A stretch of 64,000 bases of DNA from an uncultured Lachnospiraceae bacterium (GTDB taxonomy: Bacteria; Bacillota; Clostridia; Lachnospirales; Lachnospiraceae). The notes beneath the pieces are model-generated. The model was not told the origin of the DNA and made no database searches. It worked only from the letters and a program-made list of their open reading frames with translations. The stretch spans positions 34,247-98,246 of the forward strand of contig CAJTYJ010000005.1 of NCBI GenBank assembly GCA_910583895.1. Reading direction: 5' to 3'. This document shows positions 17,291 to 26,366 of the stretch, in pieces. Each line of letters begins with the position of its first letter. The first letter of the stretch is position 1. The translations under genes and the position numbers were made by a program.

Positions 17291-18065
17291 AACGTTCACC
17301 CCCCAGAGAAGGAACTGCCTCCAAAAGCTTTCGGGTATATGCATTCCTGTTTTCACCCAGAATATCCTCCCGTGTGCCGCTGTCCAAGATCTCTCCGTCC
17401 TTCATAACAACAATCTGGTCGGACATATAGGCAGCAACGCCCAGATTGTGGGTGACAATCATGATGCTGGTGTCATATTCATCCTTAAGTTCCATCATCT
17501 GACGTACGATCTGTGCCTGCGTCGTCACATCCAGTGCACTGGTCGGCTCGTCAGCCAAGAGAAGTTTGGGATGAAAGGTCATGGCCATGGCAATCCCCAC
17601 TCGCTGCCGCATACCTCCGGAAAGCTGAAACGGGTACGCATGCATGATATTGCCGCCATCCGGCAGGCGCATGCGCTCCAGCATTTCCATCCCCTTTTCC
17701 CAGGCCTCTTTTTTGCTTATCTTTTCATGTGTACGGATATACTCCACAAAAACACTCCCAATCTTTCGGATTGGATGGAGCATGGCACCAGAGTCCTGAA
17801 AGATCATGGAGATATGGGTACCTCGCAGTCTGCGCCACTGATCCGGTGTATTTTTGAGAAGAGATTTTCCTTCAAACAGAATGTCACCTGCTGTAATCCT
17901 TCCGCCTTCTGCCAGCAGTCCCATTACCGCACGGATCACGGTCGACTTGCCGGCGCCGGACTCTCCTACCAGGGAAACAATTTCCCTTTCTTTCAAAGAC
18001 ATGGTGAAATTTTTCACAATAGGGCAGCCCTGATAGGAGACTGTCATATTTTTTATTTCTAGCAC
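17283..18065 (-). CDS. peptide/nickel-type ABC transporter ATP-binding protein (DppD/OppD-like)
   Basis: 260 residues from a GTG at 18065, chosen because AAGGAGG lies five bases upstream; an ATG seven codons earlier (18086) has no ribosome site. Walker A GESGAGKST, signature LSGGMRQRV, Walker B LLLADEPTSALD. Shorter than many OppD proteins, lacking most of the C-terminal cysteine extension. Overlaps the next gene by 8 bp. Confidence 0.92.
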   Translation of the reverse strand: MLEIKNMTVSYQGCPIVKNFTMSLKEREIVSLVGESGAGKSTVIRAVMGLLAEGGRITAGDILFEGKSLLKNTPDQWRRLRGTHISMIFQDSGAMLHPIRKIGSVFVEYIRTHEKISKKEAWEKGMEMLERMRLPDGGNIMHAYPFQLSGGMRQRVGIAMAMTFHPKLLLADEPTSALDVTTQAQIVRQMMELKDEYDTSIMIVTHNLGVAAYMSDQIVVMKDGEILDSGTREDILGENRNAYTRKLLEAVPSLGGERYV

Positions 18066-18107
18066 AGGCGCCTCCTTATGCGTCATTTTGCGTTCGTACC
18101 CAGACCA

Positions 18108-18929
18108 TCATTCCTCCCTGACATCCAGAACATCTCTGAGTGCGTCGCCCAACAAGTTAAACACAACAACTACAACAAAAATTGCAGCACCGGGACCAAT
18201 CATCATCCAGGGTGCGCTTTGCATAAATGGCCTGCCTTCGTTCAGCATCAGCCCCCATTCCGGATTGGGGGCTTTGGCACCAAAACCCAGGAAGGAAAGA
18301 CCTGCCAGCTCCAGCATCATGCCGCCGATATCTGTGGCAGCTGTAACGATCATCGTCGGAATCACGTTGGGTATCATGTAGGTTGTCAAAATATAAGATG
18401 ATTTAGAACCGGTAACCACCGCGGCAGCCACATAATCTCTGTTGCGGATTTTCAGGACCAGACTTCGGGCGAGCCGCGCATACTTGGTCCAGCTCACCAG
18501 TGCCACAGCGATCACTGCGTTTCGGATACTTGGCCCCAGAATACCGGCGATCGCCATGGCAAAAACCATGCCCGGAAAAGATACCATCATATCTGCCGTA
18601 CGCATGAGGACCGCATCCGTCCAGCCTCCAAAATACCCTGCCACAACGCCCAGAACCGTACCCAATACAAAGATGAGGAACACAACCAGAAAAGCTGCAG
18701 ACAGACTGATGCGGGCACCATAGATGACACGGACAAAGACATCGCGTCCCAGCTTGTCTGTGCCGAATATATGTTCTGCACTGGGTGCTTTGAGTGCATC
18801 CTTCAAAACAGAAGCCGCCGGGTCCACACCGCCGGTGAGTAAAGGCGCGAAAACAGCTGCCAGTATAATCAGAAACGCAAGCATCGACAACAGACAAACA
18901 TATTTATTTTTTTTCACCACCATTTTCAT
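18108..18929 (-). CDS. peptide/nickel-type ABC transporter permease (DppC-like)
   Basis: 273 residues, about six membrane segments. N-terminal FGTDKLGRDVFVRVIYGARISL and the EAA-loop AGLSFLGFGAKAPNPEWGLML are hallmarks of the DppC/NikC class. Start overlaps the DppB stop by 4 bp. Imports the ligand captured by the binding protein. Confidence 0.93.
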   Translation of the reverse strand: MKMVVKKNKYVCLLSMLAFLIILAAVFAPLLTGGVDPAASVLKDALKAPSAEHIFGTDKLGRDVFVRVIYGARISLSAAFLVVFLIFVLGTVLGVVAGYFGGWTDAVLMRTADMMVSFPGMVFAMAIAGILGPSIRNAVIAVALVSWTKYARLARSLVLKIRNRDYVAAAVVTGSKSSYILTTYMIPNVIPTMIVTAATDIGGMMLELAGLSFLGFGAKAPNPEWGLMLNEGRPFMQSAPWMMIGPGAAIFVVVVVFNLLGDALRDVLDVREE

Positions 18930-19873
18930 ATCCGCTGCCCCTTCTGACGCATTCTTGGATCAGCCAGGCTGTAGGAAGCATCCACCGCCAGATTGATCAG
19001 CATATAAATGAGAGAAATCCACAGAACATAGCCCTGAATCAGAGGGTAATCATACGCCGTAATGGCGGCAACTGCCAGACTGCCCATCCCCGGATAAGAG
19101 AAAATAACCTCCACCACAGCGGTACCGCCAAGCAAAGATCCCAAAGACAGCCCCAGCAAAGTGACCAGCGGCAGCAGGGCGTTTGGAAATACATGAAGCC
19201 ACAAGATTTTCCATTCTTTTATCCCTCTGGCCCGCGCACCGGTGACATAATCCTGGCTTAATTCCTCCAGGATCGCGGTGCGGACCTGACGGGTATATTT
19301 GGCTGACATGGCAAATGCCAATGTGACGGAAGGGAGAACCAGACTCTTGAAATCTCCTCCGAAAGAAGCCACCGGAAAAAGCGGAAGCCTGACACAGAAC
19401 ACCAGCATCAAAAGAAGGCCAACCCAGAAGTTCGGCATGGATACGCCAAAAAACGTAAGGCCGCGAAGGACATGATCCGCCAGACTGTTTTTATGTGTGG
19501 CCTGGATCATACCCGCGGGAACCGATACCAGAAGCATCAAAAACATAGAAAAAACCGAAAGTTTCAAGGTGGGCCACAGCCGGTCCATAAGCAATGCTGC
19601 AACCGGCTTGTGATAGGCATAGGAAATACCAAAGTCACCTTTCAGACAGCCGCACAGCCAGCCAGCATACTGTACCAGCACCGGACGGTTCAGTCCCATA
19701 GCTGCTCTGGTCTCCTGAATCAGTTCCTCATCAGGCATCGTACCTGCAGCCGCAAACATGGTCCGAACCGGATCCCCAGGTGCCAGATAGGTAATGAAAA
19801 AAGTCAGAAAACTAATGCCCAGTGCCACGAGGACGGTCTGAAGCAGCCGTTTTCCCAATTGTTTTGTATACAA
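18926..19873 (-). CDS. peptide/nickel-type ABC transporter permease (DppB-like)
   Basis: 315 residues with about six membrane segments. Begins at TTG after GAGGAGG; N-terminal LGKRLLQTVLVALGISFLTF and the loop segment DYVTGARARGIKEWKILWLH identify DppB/NikB. The GTAVVEVIFSYPGMGSL segment is also family-typical. Pairs with DppC. Confidence 0.93.
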   Translation of the reverse strand: MYTKQLGKRLLQTVLVALGISFLTFFITYLAPGDPVRTMFAAAGTMPDEELIQETRAAMGLNRPVLVQYAGWLCGCLKGDFGISYAYHKPVAALLMDRLWPTLKLSVFSMFLMLLVSVPAGMIQATHKNSLADHVLRGLTFFGVSMPNFWVGLLLMLVFCVRLPLFPVASFGGDFKSLVLPSVTLAFAMSAKYTRQVRTAILEELSQDYVTGARARGIKEWKILWLHVFPNALLPLVTLLGLSLGSLLGGTAVVEVIFSYPGMGSLAVAAITAYDYPLIQGYVLWISLIYMLINLAVDASYSLADPRMRQKGQRI

Positions 19874-19933
19874 AAGAATTCCTCCTCTTTCAGCTTACCA
19901 TCATGGTTCCATTGGCATGTTTTTTCATCATGG

Positions 19934-21616
19934 TCATGAACCAGCCACCGGATACACATCCGTGGTGATCCAGTAGTAATCTGCTGTGCTGATAGCTGCA
20001 CCACCGACGGTCTCATTTCTGGACACCATGGAGCTGTTATAATAGCCATGTACAACAGCGGCAGCGTCATCCAGCAGAATCTGCTGCATCTTCTGAACAA
20101 TCTCACGGCGTACATCGTTGTCAAACGTCACAGTCAGTTCATGAAACAGCGAATCATATTCCTCATTTTTATACCCGCAGTAATCCGCGCCGGAATCCGA
20201 ACACCATGCGGCCAGGTATTCAGCAGGATCACCAGTGCCCACGGTGGTCCAGTTGGACCCGTTCAGATCAAAGTCACCGGACTGATAGCTGTCCCATTGA
20301 CGGGCAGAATCACCGATTTCCAGATCGACACCAATCCCGATCTCAGCAAGCTGGGTCTGGATGGCTTCCGCAAAATCTTTCAGGCAGCGATTGTCATAAG
20401 TCACATAGTGAAGAACCACGTCCCGGCCATCGAGCTCACGGATTCCGTCACCATTGGCATCAACAATTCCAGCCTCATCAAGCAGCTTTTTCGCCGCTTC
20501 CGGGTTATAAGGATCCGGATCTGTCAGATTTTCATAACCATAATCCAGATTCGACGGCAGCACCGAATACCCCGCGGTATACAGCCCGCCAACCGTAACC
20601 GAACACATGGTTTCATCATCCAAAGCCATCAGGACCGCCTCCCGAAGCGTCTTATCAGACAGCAGTTTTCCTTCTGACATATTCATGTGCGCCAGACCGG
20701 TCCGAACTCCGCTGGCAATGGTGACCGTAAAGCCGGGATCCGCCTGCAGATCGCGCAGATCACTGATGTTGGTCACATTCTCGGCCAGATCAAGCTGTCC
20801 GGACTGAAGTGCCATAGCCTTGGCAGAAGCATCCCCCATATACATCAGCTCAATGGACTGGAACGGCACCTCGCCGCCCCAATAATGTTCATTGGCAACC
20901 ATCGTATAACCCACTTCTTCCCGGAAATTAGTCGCCACATAAGGTCCGGTACCGATCGCCGCATGCGCATAATCCGTGGTATGTTCGGTATCCAGAATGA
21001 CCATCACCGGATAAGCCAGATTTTTCGTCAGATCCACATAAGGAGTGACGGTTTTGATCGTCACACTGCCGGAAGTATTGTCCGCCGTGATCTCGGCTTC
21101 CTCCTCCAGAAATTTCTGCGGAGCAGATGAACCACTGGCTCCTGCCTCATACAGGCGGTCAAAGCTGGCTTTTACAGCCTCCGCCGTCAGATCGCATCCA
21201 TCAGAAAATTTCACACCATCCCGAACATGAAAGACCCACTCCGTATGTTCCTCATTAACCGTATATTCATCACAGAGCCAGTTAACCACGTTCATAGTAT
21301 GATCAAACCGGAACAGACACTCTCCAACTCCATAGCGGGATGCATTCCAGGCACAATTAATCTCTGCAGCCGGATCGATACTGCCGCCTCCGTAGTTTTG
21401 AATCCCAAAATTTATAGTACGCCCGCCGGAAGTATCCTGTTCGCCCTGATAAGCTTCCTGATTGACTTCTGCCTCACGGTCGGTCTCCGCGTCCTCCCCG
21501 GAAAGCTCCGCAGCCTGCATATCACGTTCTGAGCTGCCGCAGCCTGACAAGATCCCCATCGTCAAAACTCCGATCACGCCCGCTGCCACCACTTTTTTCA
21601 ACAAATCTAATCTCAT
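19934..21616 (-). CDS. ABC transporter substrate-binding lipoprotein, SBP_bac_5 (DppA/NikA class)
   Basis: 560 residues. Signal peptide with lipobox LSGC (Cys about residue 26), acidic linker, then a family-5 binding protein: HVRDGVKFSDGCDLTAEAVKASFDRLYEAG, GTGPYVATNF, DPYNPEAAKKLLDEAG. Binds oligopeptides, nickel/cobalt chelates or similar ligands outside the cell. First gene after a cobalamin riboswitch, which argues for a cobalt, corrinoid-precursor or methionine-related ligand rather than generic peptides; inference. GGAGGAG site. Confidence 0.9.
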   Translation of the reverse strand: MRLDLLKKVVAAGVIGVLTMGILSGCGSSERDMQAAELSGEDAETDREAEVNQEAYQGEQDTSGGRTINFGIQNYGGGSIDPAAEINCAWNASRYGVGECLFRFDHTMNVVNWLCDEYTVNEEHTEWVFHVRDGVKFSDGCDLTAEAVKASFDRLYEAGASGSSAPQKFLEEEAEITADNTSGSVTIKTVTPYVDLTKNLAYPVMVILDTEHTTDYAHAAIGTGPYVATNFREEVGYTMVANEHYWGGEVPFQSIELMYMGDASAKAMALQSGQLDLAENVTNISDLRDLQADPGFTVTIASGVRTGLAHMNMSEGKLLSDKTLREAVLMALDDETMCSVTVGGLYTAGYSVLPSNLDYGYENLTDPDPYNPEAAKKLLDEAGIVDANGDGIRELDGRDVVLHYVTYDNRCLKDFAEAIQTQLAEIGIGVDLEIGDSARQWDSYQSGDFDLNGSNWTTVGTGDPAEYLAAWCSDSGADYCGYKNEEYDSLFHELTVTFDNDVRREIVQKMQQILLDDAAAVVHGYYNSSMVSRNETVGGAAISTADYYWITTDVYPVAGS

Positions 21617-21675
21617 TCTTCTCCTCCTTGCTTCTGAATACCGCTCCGCCTTTTCCTGCAGGAATTTTTCTGCAA

Positions 21676-21710
21676 CAGAAAAAAGCAGCCCATACGCTCA
21701 CAGGCTGCTC
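21676..21710 (-). terminator. riboswitch expression-platform terminator
   Basis: Minus strand AGCAGCC (21709-21703), 12-nt loop, GGCTGCT (21690-21684), then six T residues. Lies between the cobalamin aptamer and the binding-protein start, as in transcription-terminating riboswitches. Confidence 0.8.
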
Positions 21711-21784
21711 CATTTTCTCGCACGTAATCATACCGGAAATAATTCCCGGCTCTCCACATCCATCTGATTTAAGAGTTCTTATCT

Positions 21785-21975
21785 GCCGTAAGACGCACTT
21801 ATGCACCGCAAGCAGTTCTCCTGACTCCAGTTCATCGTCTGCATAAGCCTTCCCGACAGATCTTCTGTCAGTGGCATCTTTTATACAAACTCCCTGTCAC
21901 AGTGGCGGGACCGTACCGGATTCTCACCGGTTTCTCTATGAATCCTTTCGGAACTTGCGATATTCGGAATATCTT
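21785..21975 (-). ncRNA. cobalamin (B12) riboswitch
   Basis: Read on the minus strand the conserved core appears in order: GAAACCGGTGAGAATCCGGT, then GTCCCGCCACTGTGA, GGGAAGGC, GATGAACTGG and the B12 box GAGTCAGGAG (about 21808-21828). The terminator downstream indicates that bound adenosylcobalamin stops transcription of the ABC operon. Outer boundaries are approximate. Confidence 0.93.
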
Positions 21976-21996
21976 CCGAATTTATTTCATGTAGAA

Positions 21997-22025
21997 ATTA
22001 TATGATAAATATTTGGTTTTGTCTA
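21997..22025 (-). promoter_or_regulatory. promoter of the riboswitch-ABC operon
   Basis: Minus strand TAGACA (22020-22025), 17-bp spacer, perfect TATAAT (21997-22002), placing the start just before the riboswitch P1 stem. Confidence 0.7.
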
Positions 22026-22063
22026 TGTTTCAGATTTTTTTAGATATTCCTTTTTGTTATATC

Positions 22064-22237
22064 TTATTGCTCATATTCACATATCTCCTCCAATTCCTCC
22101 TGCAGCTCTTCCTCCCGTTCCTTCATTTTCTCCCGGTGGAGTGCAAAGATAAGGATCATCAGGATCAATACCAGCAGCGCAGGAAGATCCCACGCACACA
22201 GGCCCCAGAAGCTGTGCGAAAACATATATTCAATCAT
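22064..22237 (-). CDS. 57-residue single-pass membrane protein
   Basis: Starts at ATG 22237 with GGAGG 7 bases upstream; stop TAA at 22064. N-terminus MIEYMFSHSFWGLC, then a hydrophobic segment (about residues 18-33, PALLVLILMILIFAL), then a charged, Glu-rich helix EKMKEREEELQEELEEI. No family recognised. It starts 18 bp after the large surface protein and shares that protein's design of a TM helix followed by a charged cytosolic tail, so the two may work together. Strong ribosome site and coupling support a real gene. Confidence 0.72.
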   Translation of the reverse strand: MIEYMFSHSFWGLCAWDLPALLVLILMILIFALHREKMKEREEELQEELEEICEYEQ

Positions 22238-22254
22238 GTAAGTCCTCCTTTCTG

Positions 22255-24567
22255 TTAATCCGTCTCGGATATGCTGTACTCTGCAAGTTTTCTTCGGATA
22301 TCAAAAATCCTTTGCTGATGCTTTTTCATACTGTTTGTATAGCAAACCTCGACAATCAGTGCCGCCAGCATAATGCAAAAATGCAGGATGCAGCACCGAT
22401 GGGCACCGCCTGCAAGCGGAGTTCCCAAATCGGCAGCTTCAACGGATTCCAGATTCGCCTCTGGCAAGGCTGGCTCCTGCGAATCTGGTATTTTTTCAGA
22501 TTCCTCCTTTTCCTTTTTTCCGGCTGGCAAATCCGGAAATTCTACCGGCGGATTTTCTGCTCCCGGATCAGGTTTTGGCCTCTGCCGGCGGACAGGTACC
22601 TGCGGGTGAGAAGGAGGTTCCTCCACCGGTTCCGGCGGCAGCACGGAATCCTCCGGTTCCTCCTCCCTCTTTTCCCCCGGCGGCTTAGGCTTTTCTGGTA
22701 TCGGAGTCTCTGGTTCGGAGGGTTTTGGCGGCTTTGGCTCGTCTGGTTCCGGAGTGTCCGGCTTTGGCGGTTTTGGCTCGTCTGGCTTTGGGAGCTCTGG
22801 TTTTGAAGGTTCTGAATCCACTGTGATCTCCACCACCGCCGTCGGTATATCATCCGGCCCCATCGGTATCTCTTCTCTTCCGCCATCCGGGGTGCCGCCT
22901 GTGACAGACACCGTATTCTCATATCTTTCGCTTGCCGCCAGCGCCTTCACCGGCACTCTGAGCACCGCCGTCCCGCCAGCCTCCAGACAGGGAATGTACC
23001 ATATTTCATTTTGATAATCGGTTGGAATTTGTAAAAGCTGAATCAGATCCATATCCAGCTTTTCGGACACTTGAAGGTCCCTGATCTCATGGTCACTGTT
23101 ATTTTTCACAGAGACGACATAATCATATTTTTCACCCACTTTTACGGACCGCACCACAGTCTTGGTCCCTGGCCTGCAGGCTCTTTTGATAATCGTCAGA
23201 TCCGGTTCTGACGGCTTCTGCGGAGGCTTCTCTTCTTCTCTCACAAGAAAAGTCTCCAAAATGGTATCCCGGTCTGCCCCGCTGCTCCACACATCCTGTA
23301 CCGGATCATAGTGAAGCGTGACTGTCCGGATTGCTTTTTCCCCCTCTGCCAGAATATGAGGAATTCCAATCCCGGTCTCCGGCTGCCGGCTGTACAACTC
23401 TGCACAGACCTTTCCGTCTATGCGGATGTCGAAGAGAAATTTTCCGTCTGCTTCATAGATCCCCCCGACTGTAAAAGCCTCTGCTCCTTCTTCTGATCCG
23501 GTCTGCAGGCCGTACACTTTATCCGGATGCCCTCTGTCTTCATCTATGCAGTGCACTTTCACAAAGTCCCCCACAATCTGATGCAGTTCGTCTTTTCCGG
23601 GAGGTTCTGCCTGAGCCTCCTGCTCCTCCTTATCCCAGACTGCATACAGCGTCTTCTTTACCTCTGATCCTTCACGCCACTTCAAAGGGATCGGATCCGC
23701 TGCCCGGTACTGAACCTCTTGAGCGTCCTTTTGCTCCGCCCAGCCAAGGAACCGATACCCTTCCCTCCCTGGCTCCTGCTCAGTAACGGCAAGCTCCAGA
23801 GATTCCTCATACAGACGCCGCGTCTCAGAAGCCGGCAGGTCTTTGACTTCGTCCATATCTGCATTGGCGTCATATTCCAGGATATAATCCACATACACAC
23901 CGACCGGAACCTGAATCTCACATTCATACCAGATGCCCCGGTTGTCAAAAGACATCCTTGCCCAACACCAGGGACAGACTCCTCCCGGAGGAATATAACG
24001 GTCATAGCGGATATAATAACGGGATGTCATCTCTGTCTCTCCCGGAGCCAGTGCCTCACAGCTTACATACATACACTGGCTTCCCTTCAAAGGATGATCG
24101 CTGGTCCACACATCCTTCAGATACTCGGCCGCTCCAAGGACGGACGGATCTTTAAAATCTGTCGTCTGGCCGCCATATACTTTGGGAGCCACCACGTAGA
24201 CCCCGTTCTGGCAGTATGCACATCGAATGGTAAGTGTGGGACAGCATGGAACAGACACCATATCTCCCACCGGCAGATCAATCTTCTTTCGGGTTCCCTT
24301 CACGCCGTTTCGAATCGTCCCCGTGACTTCCTCTTCAAAAGTAATGGACTCTGCCGGCAGATATATGATTTGGCTGGAAGCCATGGGCATGACCCTGTCC
24401 TCTTCCTTTTCCGCCTCTCCCGGCAGAAGCGTCTCCTCTCCAACAGACTCTATATCCGGATCCCCCTCTGCTTCGGCCATGCAGCCATCCTTCCAATATA
24501 CTGCAACGGCCACTGCAAGCATAAGAAAGACAGCCAGAACTTTTCTCCCCCTGCTTTTTCCTTTCAT
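22255..24567 (-). CDS. large proline-rich surface protein with C-terminal membrane anchor
   Basis: 770 residues from the ATG at 24567 (AAAAGGAGAT upstream; earlier in-frame ATGs lack this). Signal peptide at 1-30; a Cys-containing region (CPTLTIRCAYC, CPWCWARM) that could bind metal or form disulfides; a bacterial-repeat/InlB-like patch GYRFLGWAEQKD..LYAVWDKEE; a DUF11-like beta domain (VGEKYDYVVSVKNNSDHEIRDL); a long Pro/Glu/Lys spacer with PKPDEPKPPKP-type repeats; and a TM helix (HRCCILHFCIMLAALIVEVCY) with a basic cytosolic tail. No LPXTG motif. Probably membrane-anchored through the peptidoglycan. No known function. Confidence 0.75.
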   Translation of the reverse strand: MKGKSRGRKVLAVFLMLAVAVAVYWKDGCMAEAEGDPDIESVGEETLLPGEAEKEEDRVMPMASSQIIYLPAESITFEEEVTGTIRNGVKGTRKKIDLPVGDMVSVPCCPTLTIRCAYCQNGVYVVAPKVYGGQTTDFKDPSVLGAAEYLKDVWTSDHPLKGSQCMYVSCEALAPGETEMTSRYYIRYDRYIPPGGVCPWCWARMSFDNRGIWYECEIQVPVGVYVDYILEYDANADMDEVKDLPASETRRLYEESLELAVTEQEPGREGYRFLGWAEQKDAQEVQYRAADPIPLKWREGSEVKKTLYAVWDKEEQEAQAEPPGKDELHQIVGDFVKVHCIDEDRGHPDKVYGLQTGSEEGAEAFTVGGIYEADGKFLFDIRIDGKVCAELYSRQPETGIGIPHILAEGEKAIRTVTLHYDPVQDVWSSGADRDTILETFLVREEEKPPQKPSEPDLTIIKRACRPGTKTVVRSVKVGEKYDYVVSVKNNSDHEIRDLQVSEKLDMDLIQLLQIPTDYQNEIWYIPCLEAGGTAVLRVPVKALAASERYENTVSVTGGTPDGGREEIPMGPDDIPTAVVEITVDSEPSKPELPKPDEPKPPKPDTPEPDEPKPPKPSEPETPIPEKPKPPGEKREEEPEDSVLPPEPVEEPPSHPQVPVRRQRPKPDPGAENPPVEFPDLPAGKKEKEESEKIPDSQEPALPEANLESVEAADLGTPLAGGAHRCCILHFCIMLAALIVEVCYTNSMKKHQQRIFDIRRKLAEYSISETD

Positions 24568-24691
24568 ACAAACATCTCCTTTTCTCATGTACTGACTGGA
24601 GCCGGCTCTCACCGTATGTTATCTGGTTATATCCATTCTACCCCTCCCCCCGTGAAAACAGCCGTTAAAACAACCGGATTACGTGACATTT

Positions 24692-25915
24692 TCAGCAGTT
24701 TTTCTGCTTTGCTTCTCTGCCGACCTGAGCAATCCGATAAGTGACCCGGACTTTCCGGCTTTTCTCCATTCTGCGAAAACATGCATCGATCCGGCCCACG
24801 ACATTCTGGCAGGCATCCAACGGAAGATCCATAAGGAACACCAGGTACTGATTCTGGCTGTACCTGGTATAGACGTCTCCCTGTCGCAGAGAACTTTTGA
24901 TGGCCTCCCCCAGAAGCTTTGAGATCCGGGGCAGAAGCCGGGATATGTCCGGATTCTGCTTTCTTTCATCCGTGAGGGTACAAAGCAGAAGACTGGCCGG
25001 CTGTCTGGAATGTTCCAGAATCCTTACAAACAGCCGGTAACTGTCCACGAAACTGGGATAAGAACAGTAATAGGCTCCATCAGACACCGCTTCTTCCCTG
25101 AGCCTCTTTTGTATCTCCCGAAAATCTCCTGCCTGCATCTGTATCTTACCGGACATCCGCCGAAAGCACTTAAGCATCCGTTCCGTCGGTGATATGGACC
25201 GGTCCTCAAAATACATGGCTGCCGTTCGCTCATACAGCGCCAGAGCCTCTTTTGTCCGGCCGAGGGCAATCAGGCTTTCCATCTGCCATACCTGCCACTC
25301 GTCAAGCGGATAAATTGACGCTGCCTGTGTGCTAAGCCTGAGCAGCTCCTCATACGCTTCCTCCTCTTTCAGCCAGCTGCACACTTCGTTCAGGCATGAA
25401 AAGTACTGGTGCTGATAGTGAGCCTCCGCCACATTGACCCACTCTTCCCCGGAAAGCTCCGGAAGAAAATATCCCCGGTACAGCAAACAGGCTTTTTTCA
25501 GAATCTCAAGTCTGGCCCTGCCGGACAGCTTTTGGGCTTCTTTATACAGATGGTCGAAAAGCAGTGCATCCACTTCCACCAAAAAACTGCTCCGGAAGTA
25601 ATAGTGTCCCCCCTTCGCCACAACATCCATTTCTCCTGGCAGACCGCTTTTTTTCAGTATCCTGCGCAGACTGTACACAGCAACCCGCAGACTGTTGGAC
25701 AGATCTGCCTGGGCGCTTCCCCCGAACAGGCACTCCGTCAGCCGATTCCGTCTGACCCCCTCCTGTCCTGCATACAGTAAAAGCTGCAGAAGGTGCATCG
25801 GTCTGGAACTTTGATTTTTGTCCCGGAGCAAAAAAACTCCTCCATATTTGATGGTGAATTGTCCCAGCATCCGGACCTTAAGCGTATGTATGTCTTTCTT
25901 CTCTTTTTCCTCCAA
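24692..25915 (-). CDS. SARP/BTAD-type transcriptional regulator with degenerate GGDEF-like tail
   Basis: 407 residues, starting at TTG 25915. N-terminal OmpR-like winged helix (LKVRMLGQFTIKYGG, LSNSLRVAVYSLRRIL), then the bacterial transcriptional activation domain of alpha-helical repeats (VDALLFDHLYKEAQ; YEELLRLSTQAASIYPLDEW; EALALYER). The last ~120 residues resemble a diguanylate cyclase fold, but the catalytic GGDEF position reads SQNQY in LRQGDVYTRYSQNQYLVF, so it is probably a ligand-sensing or dimerising relic. Probably activates the adjacent surface-protein gene 125 bp downstream; inference from position. Confidence 0.82.
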   Translation of the reverse strand: MEEKEKKDIHTLKVRMLGQFTIKYGGVFLLRDKNQSSRPMHLLQLLLYAGQEGVRRNRLTECLFGGSAQADLSNSLRVAVYSLRRILKKSGLPGEMDVVAKGGHYYFRSSFLVEVDALLFDHLYKEAQKLSGRARLEILKKACLLYRGYFLPELSGEEWVNVAEAHYQHQYFSCLNEVCSWLKEEEAYEELLRLSTQAASIYPLDEWQVWQMESLIALGRTKEALALYERTAAMYFEDRSISPTERMLKCFRRMSGKIQMQAGDFREIQKRLREEAVSDGAYYCSYPSFVDSYRLFVRILEHSRQPASLLLCTLTDERKQNPDISRLLPRISKLLGEAIKSSLRQGDVYTRYSQNQYLVFLMDLPLDACQNVVGRIDACFRRMEKSRKVRVTYRIAQVGREAKQKNC

Positions 25916-26238
25916 ACGATCTCATCTCCGTTTCCTTTGATCAAAATCTGAATACTTGATTACCCTCTTTTTTGCAGAGCAGCAGATGTCAAAGTCACCA
26001 CCCCGCTTCTGTTTTCCAACCATCACGCAGAACATGTACTGGCCGGAGAAAACAGCAATATTTTATCTTTTGCAGAAAACAGATGATTCTGAAATTTTTG
26101 ATTATGATGCAGTTGTTAAGTTTGTAAAACCCCGGGAATGTCCGGGAAAGAAGACGGAATGTCAATACTGACAGAATATGGATGAAGGGCGCTCTCACAA
26201 ACGGGAACGCCCTTAACTCTCATATGATTCAATCAAAG
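25916..26238. other. intergenic region with weak promoter and a hairpin
   Basis: No convincing gene. A possible minus-strand promoter for the SARP gene is TTTACA (26123-26128), 16-bp spacer, CATAAT (26101-26106). A 7-bp inverted repeat AAGGGCG (26185-26191) / CGCCCTT (26208-26214) has no T-tract. Short open frames on both strands lack ribosome sites and recognisable sequence. Confidence 0.4.
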
Positions 26239-26293
26239 ACCCCGCTGCAAGCAACAGGGCATCAAACTTGCAGCGCTGCAGAGCAGCGGGGTA
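26239..26293 (-). repeat. dispersed palindromic repeat, copy 2 (terminator-like)
   Basis: Same element as at 3662, with the wider flank TCAATCAAAG shared with the copy at 51390. Pairs ACCCCGCTGC with GCAGCGGGGT. Lies 74 bp after the tuf stop, where the str operon must end. Confidence 0.75.
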
Positions 26294-26366
26294 TTTAACC
26301 CTCGCGGCAGTCGCCAAATGTCTGCAAGCAGCCACTTGGCTCGTTGCCCGCAGGAATAAAGATCAA

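Noticed and set aside
25956..26171. Possible 71-codon gene on plus strand between SARP and tuf
   Set aside because: No ribosome site, no recognisable domain, overlaps a similar open frame on the other strand and lies in promoter-type sequence.
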